Below, in pieces: positions 10,039 through 19,647 of a stretch of DNA of 64,000 nt (position 1 is the stretch's first letter; the number at the start of each line of letters is the position of its first letter). This stretch comes from Cafeteria roenbergensis (Eukaryota > Sar > Bigyra > Bicosoecida > Cafeteriaceae), in assembly GCA_008330645.1 (NCBI GenBank), contig VLTN01000004.1, positions 620,001-684,000 on the forward strand, in the 5' to 3' direction. The notes beneath the pieces were generated by a model. The model saw nothing but the letters and a program-made list of their open reading frames with translations, was not told the DNA's origin and ran no database searches. A program made the position numbers and the translations under genes.

Positions 10039-10511
10039 GCCCTCGGGCCTTTCAACCGCATTTGCGCGCCCTCTTCGCCCGCTGCAGCGGCCCTGGTCCT
10101 GGTCGGGCCGGGCCTGAGCTTGAGCTTGAGCTTGACTACTCGTCTACGTTGACGCTGCGACGACGGTGCGTGAAGCTGTCGCGGGGCGAATGGCTGAGGT
10201 TAGACACTGCTCGCCGCTGGTCGCTGCACACATACCCACAAGCCGCGCTGATCGTCCGCGCCTTGCGCCCAGCCACGCACGCGCTGGACCAGCTGCCCAT
10301 GCCCGGAAATCGTGACTGAGCCGGCGGCCGGAGGCAGACGCGCACGCTCGCCCGGTGCCTCCTCTGCCCGGCTCGTGGCTGTGAGCTTGAGCTCACATTT
10401 CCAAGCCCGTGGAGGGGGCACCCGGGCTCCCCGTCTGCCCGCCTGCGTGTGCACGACACCTTGTGGGGTGGACAGGGAGGAGCGGGGCGAGAGCCGTCAG
10501 CCGCGGGCACC
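10039..10511. other. Intergenic region between scramblase-like and GUCD1-like genes
   Basis: This 473-bp stretch lies between two plus-strand genes, so it holds a 3' UTR and the next promoter. The only structure seen is a short tandem of GAGCTT (four copies near 10115-10135). No coding signal was found. Confidence 0.5.
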
Positions 10512-11495
10512 ATGGCCGATGCAGCGCCAAGGCACCTGCTTCACGTGCCGCAGCAGGCGAGCTGGGACTGCGGCCTGGCCTGCCTCGCGATGATCGTGTC
10601 GACGCTTGAGCACATGCAGGGATCGCCTGGCGTGGGGCCAAGCTGCGCTGTTGCTCCCATTGTGACCACGCGGCATGCGACTCGGATGTTGCGTCACCTG
10701 GGCACGCTCGCGGCGACAACGAGCACTTGGACGATCGACCTCGCGTTCGTGCTGCAGCAGCTAGGAATTCCATTTGAGCTCAGGTCTACGCACTTGGGCG
10801 TGAACACCGGGCTGGGTGGGCTGGCATTTTATTCCGGCTTTTTGGACGCAGACAGCGAGCGCGTCAGCAGCCGCCAGCGCGAGCTCGCGGCACTGGCGAG
10901 CCCGCTCTTCCGGGCGGTTGAGACGAAGACGAACCTTGCGGTCCTTCGCGACGCTGTGAGCGACGGCAGCCACGTTTGTGTTGTGCTGACCGATGCGCGG
11001 CGCCTCGCCGAGCGCTCAGGCGCAGCGTCGTGGCTGTCCTGGGCCAGCTCGGGTCAGGACGATTGGTTCTTGAATATGGACGAGGCTGGGTTTCGCGGCC
11101 ACTACGTGCTTCTGGTGGCGTGGCGCGGCCACGAGGGTGGGGCATCCGAGGCAAGAGCGCCGCCTCCCGAGGCCCCGGCAGCGTCGGCAGCCGTTGCAAC
11201 GTCCGCCGCCAGGGCCGCCCCGGGCGAGGCCGCTGCAGTGGGGACTGCTGAGGCCGTGCCGGCCACGCCTGTGGCAAGCTTCCCGGCTGAGGATGGCGGC
11301 GAGTCTTCCGTCACCGGGGATGCCGGGTTCTTGGACCCCGGCGCCCCTGTGGCGCGCATCCGGTGGCTGCCTGCGCGCCAATTCGACGCCGCGCGGCTGG
11401 CGCGCGGCACCGACAGCGACGTCATCATTGTGTCTCTGGACCAGGCACAGAGGGAGTGGGCGAGCGGGGCCACGGCAGGCGGGCCCGCCAAGTGA
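10512..11495 (+). CDS. GUCD1-family protein (C39-peptidase-like fold)
   Basis: Single exon, 327 residues, from the ATG in a good context (gcaccATGG). The N-terminal motif HVPQQASWDCGLACLAM places a cysteine (C20) in the Trp-Asp-Cys-Gly context characteristic of GUCD1 (Pfam Guanylate_cyc_2) proteins. A histidine in GHYVLLVAWRG (H197) matches the second active-site position of the papain/C39-like fold. Despite the family name, guanylyl cyclase activity is doubtful; the visible Cys/His pair suggests a cysteine-hydrolase fold. Residues about 210-270 are an Ala/Pro-rich, probably disordered insert. The C-terminal part (ARIRWLPARQFDAARLARGTD) resumes conserved-looking sequence. An in-frame start at 10449 exists but is less likely, since its codons look untranslated. 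Confidence 0.72.
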   Translation: MADAAPRHLLHVPQQASWDCGLACLAMIVSTLEHMQGSPGVGPSCAVAPIVTTRHATRMLRHLGTLAATTSTWTIDLAFVLQQLGIPFELRSTHLGVNTGLGGLAFYSGFLDADSERVSSRQRELAALASPLFRAVETKTNLAVLRDAVSDGSHVCVVLTDARRLAERSGAASWLSWASSGQDDWFLNMDEAGFRGHYVLLVAWRGHEGGASEARAPPPEAPAASAAVATSAARAAPGEAAAVGTAEAVPATPVASFPAEDGGESSVTGDAGFLDPGAPVARIRWLPARQFDAARLARGTDSDVIIVSLDQAQREWASGATAGGPAK

Positions 11496-11688
11496 CGCCC
11501 CAGGGCTGCCAGCTTGAGCCCGGCGTCAAGGGACCGGGCAGACAGGCAGCAGAGAGGGCGGGGCGTTCAGCGTGAGCGAGTGTGCGCGTGGCGGGCTCGG
11601 GGTGGCGTGGCGGAGCTTGGGCAGCTCGAGCAGACACGCTGCCGCCTGGTGCGTCCTGTTGGGCGCGGCAACAAGGGGTGTGCCCGGC

Positions 11689-12768
11689 TCACTCTGACGC
11701 CGCCGCGAGGGCCTTTCGGGCGGAGGCAAACTTGTGCACCAACGAACCCACAGCAACTGCGGTGGCAGCCGCCCCCTGCCCGACGCAGCGGCAGCCTGGC
11801 GACGCCGCAAGCGCCGCGCAAGCGTCCCACAGCTCAAGCGCAGACCTGGCCACGAAGATCGCCGGAGGCTGGCCACCAGCTCGCCGCGCCGCATCCAGTA
11901 GCACCTCCTCGGGCCAGGCCGCGGCCCTGCCTCGCTCCTCTGTTGGGGCGGCCGCGCCAGCGTCGGGCTCTGGGTTGCGCTCTGGAGCTCCGGCCTTGGC
12001 TGTCGCGCTGCTGGCGTCCCTGTGGCCGGCATTAGCCGTTGCTGGCGATGAAGCAGCAGCCGGGCACGCGGCGTCCGCCCTGGGCGGCGCATCGCCCGAC
12101 GGCTTCGCCGCCTCTGCCTCGTCCGGCTTGGCCTTGAGTGCCGGCCCCCAGCCAATGAGGCAATCCACAAAGCAGCGTTCGGTCCGCAGCTCGGTGGCAA
12201 GCGCGTCCACAGCTGCTGCAAGCTCGCTGCAGATCTCGCCCTCCGATGGCGCATGCGAACCGTCCGCGATCACCACGGCCCGGACGGCGCAATGGCGCAG
12301 CGTCGCGTTTGCCGCGAGCCACTCCCGAATGCCCGCGGCGCAACTCGCAGCGGCGGCAGCCGCGTCGTCCTTGGCACGCGGGAGGGCAGCCCAAGTATCT
12401 GTCTGTAAATCCGCAACGGTGTCCTTCCATGCTGCGCGGCCCACGGCGCTGAGCGAGCCTGCCGCAACCACCGCGAGCCGAGCCGAGGGGCTGCAGGCCA
12501 GCTTTGTTTCTGCAATCGCTGAAACGGATGCTGCTGCCCACGGCGCCGACGTTCCTAGCACGAACAGCAGGTCTTCGTCCATCGACCCCGCCTCGCGAGC
12601 CGCCAACACAATCGCGGTCTCGAGTGCGCCGCTCGGCAACGCTGCTGCTGCCGCCGCTGCTGCAGAGCACCGCGCCTTGAACGCACCGCGCCGCGAGCAG
12701 CACAGCGCGCACGGCATGCAATGCGAGGGCGAATTCACAGTGGCCAAGTTTACGATTCCGTGAGCCAT
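11689..12768 (-). CDS. Hypothetical protein, Ala-rich
   Basis: An open frame of 359 residues from an ATG at 12768 (within CCATGG) to a TGA at 11689. I do not recognise the family. The N-terminus is MAHGIVNLATVNSPSH, then two ordered-looking blocks (residues about 45-180, with repeated hydrophobic strands such as LRHCAVRAVVIAD, and about 190-210, RTERCFVDCLIGW) and a disordered Ala/Pro/Glu linker before a last block (IFVARSALELWDACAAL). The plus strand has an overlapping long frame (11582-12763), but it is Ser/Ala/Arg-rich and reads as the shadow. No intron signals were seen. It converges with the GUCD1-like gene. Confidence 0.5.
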   Translation of the reverse strand: MAHGIVNLATVNSPSHCMPCALCCSRRGAFKARCSAAAAAAAALPSGALETAIVLAAREAGSMDEDLLFVLGTSAPWAAASVSAIAETKLACSPSARLAVVAAGSLSAVGRAAWKDTVADLQTDTWAALPRAKDDAAAAAASCAAGIREWLAANATLRHCAVRAVVIADGSHAPSEGEICSELAAAVDALATELRTERCFVDCLIGWGPALKAKPDEAEAAKPSGDAPPRADAACPAAASSPATANAGHRDASSATAKAGAPERNPEPDAGAAAPTEERGRAAAWPEEVLLDAARRAGGQPPAIFVARSALELWDACAALAASPGCRCVGQGAAATAVAVGSLVHKFASARKALAAASE

Positions 12769-13016
12769 GGGGCGTGCACCACGGCGCGTGGCGGCTGCGC
12801 TTGGCGTGGCCTATTGTTGCATGCTGTGCTCCCCATCCGCGTCTGCCCTCCCGCAGGGAGCCGGATGCCGAATATGAAGGCAGGAAGGTATTCATAGGCG
12901 GGGTGTCGTCTGCATGGAACCTGGGTGAGAAGCCGTTGGCGTCCTGCGGTGCTCTTACCGTGCCTGCGCTGCGGGGCCGGCCACAACTTGCTTCCTCGCC
13001 ACTTGTCTGGCCGCAG

Positions 13017-13996
13017 GTCTGGTCCGAAGGGGTCTCGAGGAATTGTTTGGGGACATCATCGAGTTTCGGCAGCGGCCGCTGCGCCCAGAGAGCAAGACTG
13101 GGTCCGCCATCGCAGTTTTTGCGGAGCTGGCGTCCGCCGCAGCGGCAGTTGCCACGCGCCTGGTGAGCCTTGAGGGGCTTCTGGGCGCTGGGACAGAGTC
13201 AACAGTGCGACGCGTCGAGATTCTCCCGTTCAGGTCTTTGGGCACGGGCGGGGGGCAGGGCGGGGCGGTGGTGCTGCTGGCGGGAGCGGTCAAGCTGGAG
13301 GCCAGGATCGACAGCATTGTGGCGTCGACGTTCGCGCGCCAGCTGGCCGAGTCTGCGGCTGGACGGACATGGCGCCCGTTGGCTCTGCGTGCGCCCGCCG
13401 GTGCCTCGGCGGCCGTTCGTGGTGAGCGCGCGAGCCGGGGAGGCGGCTCTGGCGCCCGTGCGGGCAGCGGGGGCTGCGCGGACGGAGATGTTGACGACGG
13501 CGCCGCCGACATGGCAGAGCCACCACACGCAGAGACGGGCGAAGTGGGGGGCGTGGAGGACGCCGCAGACGACATGGACGGCCGCGTCGACGTGGGCAGC
13601 CGTGCGGACCCGGCGCCCGCAGCGGATCGTCGCCGCCAGCTGTGCGAGCTGGCGGTCGGGTCAGTGGCACGGTGCCTGATCGAGGAGCAGACAGAGACAA
13701 CGAGCGAGGGAGCCGCGCCCGCCGCCCCGATGCAGAGTGCCGCTCCCTCCCAGCAAGCTGTGGCCGGGCTGCGGCCCGCCGACAGGCCGCAGCTCTGCCC
13801 GGGGGCCGCCGGCCCGCCCAGTCCAGATGTGGTTCGGGCCTTGTCCTTCGCGGGCTGTGGCCGTGTGTGGCGGGTGCGGGACATGCGGCTGGTCTTCCCC
13901 GGCCGGGAAGCGAGGCCCCGCTGCGAAGCCGCGCCCCCGGCCGGCGACGACGAGCGCGGCCCCGGGCCCCACTGGTGGCTGGGGGGCGGCTGGTAG
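13017..13996 (+). CDS. Hypothetical protein, 5' end unresolved
   Basis: A plus frame open through 13043-13996 (TAG) has coding character: an ordered N-terminal part (ELFGDIIEFRQRPL, VVLLAGAVKLEARIDSIVAS), an acidic Gly/Ala/Asp-rich middle and a C-terminal block (RVWRVRDMRLVFPGREARP). No ATG opens it, so an upstream exon is expected. A CGCAG acceptor ends at 13016 and a GTGAGA donor begins at 12925 after a short ATGGAACCTGG, but these two do not keep frame. The true first exon is therefore uncertain. The opposite strand also has a long frame (12955-14241) that is Pro/Ser/Arg-rich and was judged a shadow. Function unknown. Confidence 0.45.
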
Positions 13997-14268
13997 CGGA
14001 CTGTAGGGCGTGGACTGCCCCCAGGGCGGGCCCTGGGCCCTTTGGTGCCTTCGCTGCCAGTCGCGTGGGTGGGGGCAAAGGGGCGGGCCGTCCGCTTGCG
14101 GGGTGTGGGAGGCTCGCCGCGGCTGTCATGGACGACGATTGGGGAGGCAGCGCGCATGTCTTGCCACCGCGCATTGTGCACGGTGCTCGCGGCGCGGGGG
14201 AGACGGAGGGGGGGCTGGTGAGGCCGGCGGCCGCGACGCAACGGGAGCAGCCCGCGCCCGGCAGGCGC

Positions 14269-16049
14269 TCACTCCTCTCCGTGGGTGTCAGGGTCCGCCG
14301 TGGAGCTGTCAAACACACGCAGATGCTGCAGCGAGCCGTTGCCGTGCACGCGCTCAATGGCTTCGGCGACGAGCGGGGCCACGCTGACTCGGCGAAGCTT
14401 GCGCGCCGAGGCCAGGGCGAACTTGTGCTCGTGGTCGCGGCCAGTGACGTCCACTGTGTCGGTGGTGATGACCTCGTCGATGGGCGACTCCTCGAGGCGG
14501 CGCAGAGCCTCCCCGCTGAAGAGCGAGTGAGTGGCGTAGGCGATGATGCGGCGCGCGCCGCTGCGCTTCAGCAGCCTCGCGCGCGCGCAGAGGGAGCGGG
14601 CCGTGTCGATGATGCCGTCCACGATGATCACGTCACACCCGTTGACGTTTCCCACCAGCTTGAGTGAGGCGTCGGACGTCTCGCCGCTGGGGGAGCTCGC
14701 CATGGCGCTGGCGTTGGCCTCGGCCTGGGCGCTGCTGCCCGTGTCCAGGATGACTGCGATGCCGGTGCGCTTGCCCTGGCGGCGCTCGATTCCGTGCTGG
14801 AACTCGCGCGCCAGCCCCAGGCAGTCTTCGTGCGGCGCGACCACCACTGGCCGCTGGAAGTCTGTCTTGCAAACCTGCTCGAGCGCGACCGACGTCGAAC
14901 GGATGGTCTCCACGGGCGTGATAGGCCGGAAGAAACCCTGCGCAGCAACCCAAGGCGAGGCGCGTCCGGAGCAAGCGAGTGGCGAGCAGCAGGGCCGGCT
15001 TGCAGAGGCGCAGCGAGGGGGCCGGCAGCGCCACAGGCCCCGCCGCAGGCTCCACCACAGGCCTCTCACCTCAATCTGTCCGCGCCCGGGTGGCTGCAGG
15101 TCCACGGTGATGACCATGTCCACGCCGGCCTCCTCCAGGAGCCTGGCGACGTCGGCAGCGCTGATGGGCCGAGCGGCCACCGTGCCCTGCGAGCCGAAGA
15201 CTGAGAGTGGCGCGTCCTTCATTGCGTCCTCTTCCTCGTGGAGAATCATCCCTGGTGCGAGGTGGGCCTGGTTGCTGGCGACGACCAGCTGGGCGGTCTG
15301 CGAGTCCATCGACGTTGGGGCGCCGCCCACGGCGCGGCTGTACCCGTAGTACGGGATGACAGCCGTGATCTTGTTGGCGCCCGCCCGGCGAATGGCAGTG
15401 ATGGTGAGGATGAGGCCAATGATGGCCTCGTTCACCGGCCTGGACGTAGACTGCACCACGAACACGTCGCGGCCGCGCATCACCTGGAACGACCGCACGG
15501 ACGTTTCGCCGTCGGCAAACGACTTGATGTCCACATCGGCGACCGGGATGCCAAGGTGCGAGGCTGCGGCCGGCGCAAGCAGGAAGCTGGGCCGATGAGC
15601 GTCTCGAGGGAGCGCACGCGCGCGGCGGGGACGACTTGCGCTCGGCGATGCGCGAACCCTGGCCGCGACTCGCCACGGCCAGCGCGCACAGGCCCGCGAC
15701 CGAATTCTGCTGCGCATTGCTTGAATCGACCAATTGTCTCGCGGGCCATCTCACCAACGCTGGCGGTGAAATCGGCGTTCGTGCCGCCTGAGCAAATCAC
15801 GAGGGGCCCGCGTTCAATGTACGCAGCCTCGGTCCGCGAGGAGGACACCGTCTCGCTGGCAACGAAGTCATACACATCGCCCATCCGCAGCGAGCGACGA
15901 GACTCAATGATCGGGCCCATGCCATGCGCCTGAGTTTTGGGATCTGACGCGGCCTCAAGGTGCGCGTCCCCAACCAGCGCGCAAGCCGAGGCGGCCGCCA
16001 AAGCGGGGCCGCCGAACCGCCTGGCTGACCGCAACACAGAGGAGAACAT
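14269..16049 (-). CDS. Ribose-phosphate pyrophosphokinase (PRPP synthetase)-like protein, divergent
   Basis: Three exons on the minus strand: 15755-16049, 15070-15563 and 14269-14937 (485 residues); the joins give ASVASHLGIPVADV and GQIEGFF. Family signatures: KSFADGETS (111-120), VFVVQSTSRPVNE, ITAVIPYYGYSR and ATHSLFSGE. PRPP synthetase makes PRPP from ribose 5-phosphate and ATP for nucleotide, His and Trp synthesis. Key sites differ from active enzymes: the usual DLHA...QIQGFF reads DLQPPGRGQIEGFF (the His is missing), and the PRPP loop DDMIDT-G-GT reads DGIIDTARS (370-378). About 50 extra residues lie before ISAADVARLLEEAG. The start MFSSVLRSARRFGG with about 80 extra residues could be a mitochondrial presequence. 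It may be a regulatory paralogue like PRPP-synthetase-associated proteins. Confidence 0.75.
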
Positions 16050-16629
16050 GACGTGCGCGCGAGCTCCGCAGGCAGGGGCACGTGCAGGCTGCGCGCTGCG
16101 GCGTGACCCGTGCACCGGCCGGCACTGGCCTGTCTGGCTCTGCAGCTCTCCCTCTGGACAGTTTCGGACTCGAGCACCAGCAATTTCGACGAGCCGGGCA
16201 ACGGCGCTCGCCCCGAGCCAGCTGCGGAGGGTCGCGTGCACACCTGGCTAAAGCGTGCCTGTGGCCTGGTGACCGGGACCTGGAGTCCCAGCGGACGGCC
16301 GTTGCTTGCGGCGTCGATGGCCATATTTGCGGCGTAGTCCCCCAAGTTTCTCGATTGGGTCGGCCCCCGAGTGCCATTTCAGCCGCCGACAACGCCACAG
16401 ACATGCCCAAGCATTATCCTACTCGTCGCACAAGAGTGGAGTCGTCGTGGCTGTTTGGAGCGGGGGGGCGGAAGGGGCGATAGAAGGCCGAGGGAAGCGA
16501 TGCGCAGTTTTTTTGCCTTGAATCTGCTCTATTTACTGGGGGCATCCGGAACAGAGCGCAGCAGTGGCGGGCGTCTCACGTGGGGGTGCACTGCACCGCG
16601 GGAGGCGACCCGGGCCGACAACAGCACGA
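16050..16629. other. Divergent intergenic region (PRS-like / proteasome beta-4)
   Basis: 580 bp between two outward-pointing start codons. It contains the lowest-GC patch in the neighbourhood (TTTTTTTGCCTTGAATCTGC near 16507), a plausible promoter core for the proteasome gene, but no defined motif was recognised. Open frames here lack coding character. Confidence 0.4.
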
Positions 16630-17926
16630 ATGGACTCCGTGTTTGGCATCGTTGGCGATGGGTGAGGCCTCAGGCGAATGGCGAGGGGCTCACGCGCCAT
16701 CCCACACTGGGGCACGGCGGCCGCCTTTGGTCCGGAGGCTGCCACGATCTGCTGCCCGGCCCGCGCTGCTCCGGCCTGCCCCAACCACCGCCCCGGTGAC
16801 GATACCCCCGCGTTCGTCGCAGTTTCGTGCTGGTTGCGGCGGACCGCGCGGCGCTTCGGCAGCCCCTCGTGTTCAAGCACGACGAGGACAAGGTAAGCGC
16901 GGTAGCGCAGTTCCGCCAAGGAACCGGCCTTGTCCCCTGGCCGCGCCCGCGCCGAGCTCCGGCGGGTGCGCCAAGCCAGGCGTTGCGTGGGCTTGGCACT
17001 GCTCGCGCGCAGCAGCCAACGCCGGGCTGCCCGCCCGTGAGGCTGTCTGAGAGCCGAAGCTGCTCGGCGCTCGTTCATTCGGCGCTTGCTGCCGCAGGTT
17101 GTCCGCCTGGACGACACCAAGATCGTGGCTGCCGCTGGGGAGAACTGCGACCGGGTGGCCTTCACGGAGCTGATTGTCCGCAACATCGCGCTGGACAAGT
17201 TCCGGTCCAAGCTCTCCAGGAGCTGCAAGGCGACCGCGCACTACATTCGCGGCGAGGTGAGACCCGCGCCCCTCCAGCGCCCCTGCGCCTGGATTGCTCG
17301 CTCTATCGGCCCTGGCGAAGCGAACAGCCTCCCGGCTAGCTCGCGGTCCCTTGCTCACTTGCCCCTGGCGTGCCAGCGCGCTGGCTGAGCGGGCAGCTGC
17401 TTTCGCTGCGTGCAATCCGCGCTTGCTTGTGCCCCCCCCCCAACACCCCCACCCACGCACGCAGCTTGCGACTGCCTTGCGCAAGGCGCCCATGTCCGTG
17501 AACCTGCTCCTGGCGGGCGTGGACGTGCCCGCGACTGAGGCGAGCACAGACTCCAAGGACTCGGCGGAAGCTGGCAAGGCTGCGCCCGCCCCTGCTGGCG
17601 AGCCGTCCCTCTACTGGATTGACTACATGGGCACAATGGCCAAGGTGGGCTTCGGAGCGCACGGGTACTGCGCCTACTTCACCAACGGTTTGCTCGACAG
17701 GTACTGGAAGGCGGGCATGTCCGAAGAGGAGGGCAAGGCGCTCATGGGCCGCTGCATCGGCGAGACGCGCGCCCGCTTCATGCTCAACCAGCCCAACTTT
17801 ATTTGCTACATGGTTACTGCTGCCGGCGTGTCCACCGTGGACATCGATGTCCCCGTGATGCCGGACGTCTCGGTGGCGCCGGCGCCCGCCGCGCCTGCTG
17901 CCGCAGCTGCCGCTGCCACCGCGTGA
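16630..17926 (+). CDS. PSMB2: 20S proteasome subunit beta-4 (PSMB2 type)
   Basis: Four exons: 16630-16661, 16823-16892, 17098-17256 and 17465-17926 (240 residues, TGA). The joined protein begins MDSVFGIVGDGFVLVAADR, matching the beta-4 start, and continues with TKIVAAAGENCDR, NLLLAGVDVP, YWIDYMGTMAK and GAHGYCAYF, all in the order of human PSMB2. Beta-4 is a structural, non-catalytic subunit of the inner ring, consistent with the absence of a propeptide and N-terminal threonine. Two features are extra relative to the human 201 residues: a 25-residue insert (TEASTDSKDSAEAGKAAPAP region) after NLLLAG, and an Ala/Pro-rich C-terminal tail. One donor, at 16893, is GTAAG instead of the usual GTGAG. 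Confidence 0.93.
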
Positions 17927-18125
17927 GCGCTCCCTTCCCCTCGGCCTTCGGCCCTCGGCCCCACACGCCTCGCATCCCTTCCCCGGCACAGCCTCGGTTG
18001 TGTGTTCGTGACGTCATCGCGCAATCCTGCGCGTTTGCAAGCCGTCGCCACGCTTCACTCGCTCACCACACCCGCAGCTTCAAGCAGCGGCACAACGCAC
18101 CCCACAGCCGGCGGCAACACCCCCG

Positions 18126-19417
18126 TCACCGGAAGCGCACATTGGTAGCACCAGTCAGGCCCCTCTTGAGCGCCTTGGGGTCCGCCCAGCTGGCGGCCAT
18201 GAAGTCGTCCGTGTCGTCCTCGGCCAGCTCCTTGAGCTCCTGCTGCTTCTTGAAGTAGTGCGCCATCATGGCCTTCCGCTCGGCCTCGCTGATGGCCGGC
18301 TCCCGCACCGGGGGCCCTCCTCCCCGCTTCTGCAGCCGCCCGATCACCTTGGTCTTCTCGTTCCTGCCAACGCGGTCGCCGACCGTCTGTGCGCGGTCAA
18401 ACTCCTTCCCGGCGAACCACAGCTGCGCGGTGTCCTCCTCCAGCAGCTCGGCGCTCACCGCGAGCCCCTCCACGTCCTCCGTGCCGGCCAGCATGTCGCG
18501 GATGGGGTCACACTCCGGCAGCCCCATGGGGTAGGCGATGGTCACGGCCCCGCCCACGTTCGCCTTGGCCTCAGCGATGGCCTCCTCGGTCAGGGCCACG
18601 CGCCTGCGCACCGCGTCCTTGTGAACCAGCGCGCGCGCCGCGGCAACAGTTTCCCGGATGGTGTTCGCCTGAGCCTCTGGCGGAGCCACGCCCGTGCGCT
18701 GCTCCGACGGGTCGGGGCACGCGCGCCAGCCGGGAGGCAGCGAAAGGGCACCAGAGGAGCCACCCGCGCCCGACGATGCTCCCGACGACGCACCAGCGGC
18801 TGCCGCGGCAGCTGCGCCGGCCCCCGCCCCCGGAGCGCTGTGCCCGAGCGCGGAGCACAGACGGCGACCCTCGCGCTCCGCCGCCGTGCCGGCCTCCATG
18901 GGGCGGCCCCCAGGGGTCTCGGCCTCCACTTTCCGCGACATGGCGACCGTTTTCTGCGCGTACGCGGTTCGGAGCCACGAGGCGCGGGGCGTGGAACATC
19001 TCCGGTCACCGGATGCATCGCGGAGCGGGCGCAAGGGGCAGCGCGCCGCGAATCAGGCCCGCTGGCTCACGTCGTCCAAGCCGCGCTCCTCTTCCACCTT
19101 GGCAACGCCGTGCTCCGCGAGCTGTTCCGCGGCGTCGGCAAGGCGAAGCAGCAAAAGGCGGCCGTTCCAAATACGAACCTGCGAGGACCGAGCGGCAAGG
19201 CACGCGCAGCTCCGCGCACCGCGTTGGTCCGGCACTTCGCACGCAGTGACAGGCCTGCACCCCGTGGGGCGGCGGGGAGGGCGGCCGATGCGCTGCCAGG
19301 GGCGGGCACGACCCCAACGCTCACAAGCCGGCGAATGAGCGCGTCATTCGACTCGGTCACGGTCGTCTCCACCAGGAACTGGTCCGCCTCAGTGCGCTTC
19401 ACGTGGATGACCACCAT
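18126..19417 (-). CDS. CFAP298: Cilia- and flagella-associated protein 298 (C21orf59/Kurly)
   Basis: Three minus-strand exons: 19325-19417, 19071-19178 and 18126-18953 (342 residues). The product starts MVVIHVKRTEADQFL, like the family's MVLLHVKR start, followed by an NGR...AEQLAEHGV block. The C-terminal half is very close to animal CFAP298: GAVTIAYPMGLPECDPIRD, AQLWFAGKEFDRA, VGRNEKTKVIGRLQKRG and FMAASWADPKALKR. In animals and algae the protein is needed for assembly of outer dynein arms and motile cilia, acting in the cytoplasm. The middle contains a Gly/Ala/Ser-rich insert (about residues 90-130). Its presence indicates that the organism builds motile flagella. The start is 230 bp from the divergent Snf7 gene. 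Confidence 0.9.
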
Positions 19418-19647
19418 GACGGCTCGGGAGGGAGCTGCCCTGCAGCCTGCTGGAAGTGCGCCGGGCCAGGGCGGCAGCGGCAGCGGCAGTCCGCGTGGCA
19501 GCAACGCTCTGAGCGCGCAGTTGCTTGCGCGGCGACCAATATCACGTTCGCCGCCAATTCCGCCAAGCGGCGAGTGGCACACACCCAAGCCGCCGCTGCA
19601 GGCGTCGCCGCAACCCAGCCCGTCCAGCCCGCCAGCTGACCCCGACG

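Noticed and set aside
10113-10136. GAGCTT short tandem as a regulatory element
   Set aside because: Four copies of a six-base unit in an intergenic region is weak evidence; noted only as a repeat.
10512-11495. Guanylate cyclase activity
   Set aside because: The family name suggests it, but the visible residues are a Cys/His pair of a C39-like fold; no cyclase signature is present.
12766-12769. Overlapping start codons of two opposite genes at CCATGG
   Set aside because: The palindrome gives an ATG on both strands, but the plus frame from it meets a stop within about 40 codons, so the coincidence is trivial.
12955-14241. 428-residue minus-strand open frame as an alternative to the plus gene
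   Set aside because: It is Pro/Ser/Arg-rich like a shadow, while the plus frame has acidic linkers and ordered blocks. I kept the plus gene at modest confidence.
15065-15069. Reading through the PRS introns as coding
   Set aside because: The open frame continues through two introns, but the conserved QIEGFF and ASVASHLG joins need splicing, and the intron translations are unlike the family.
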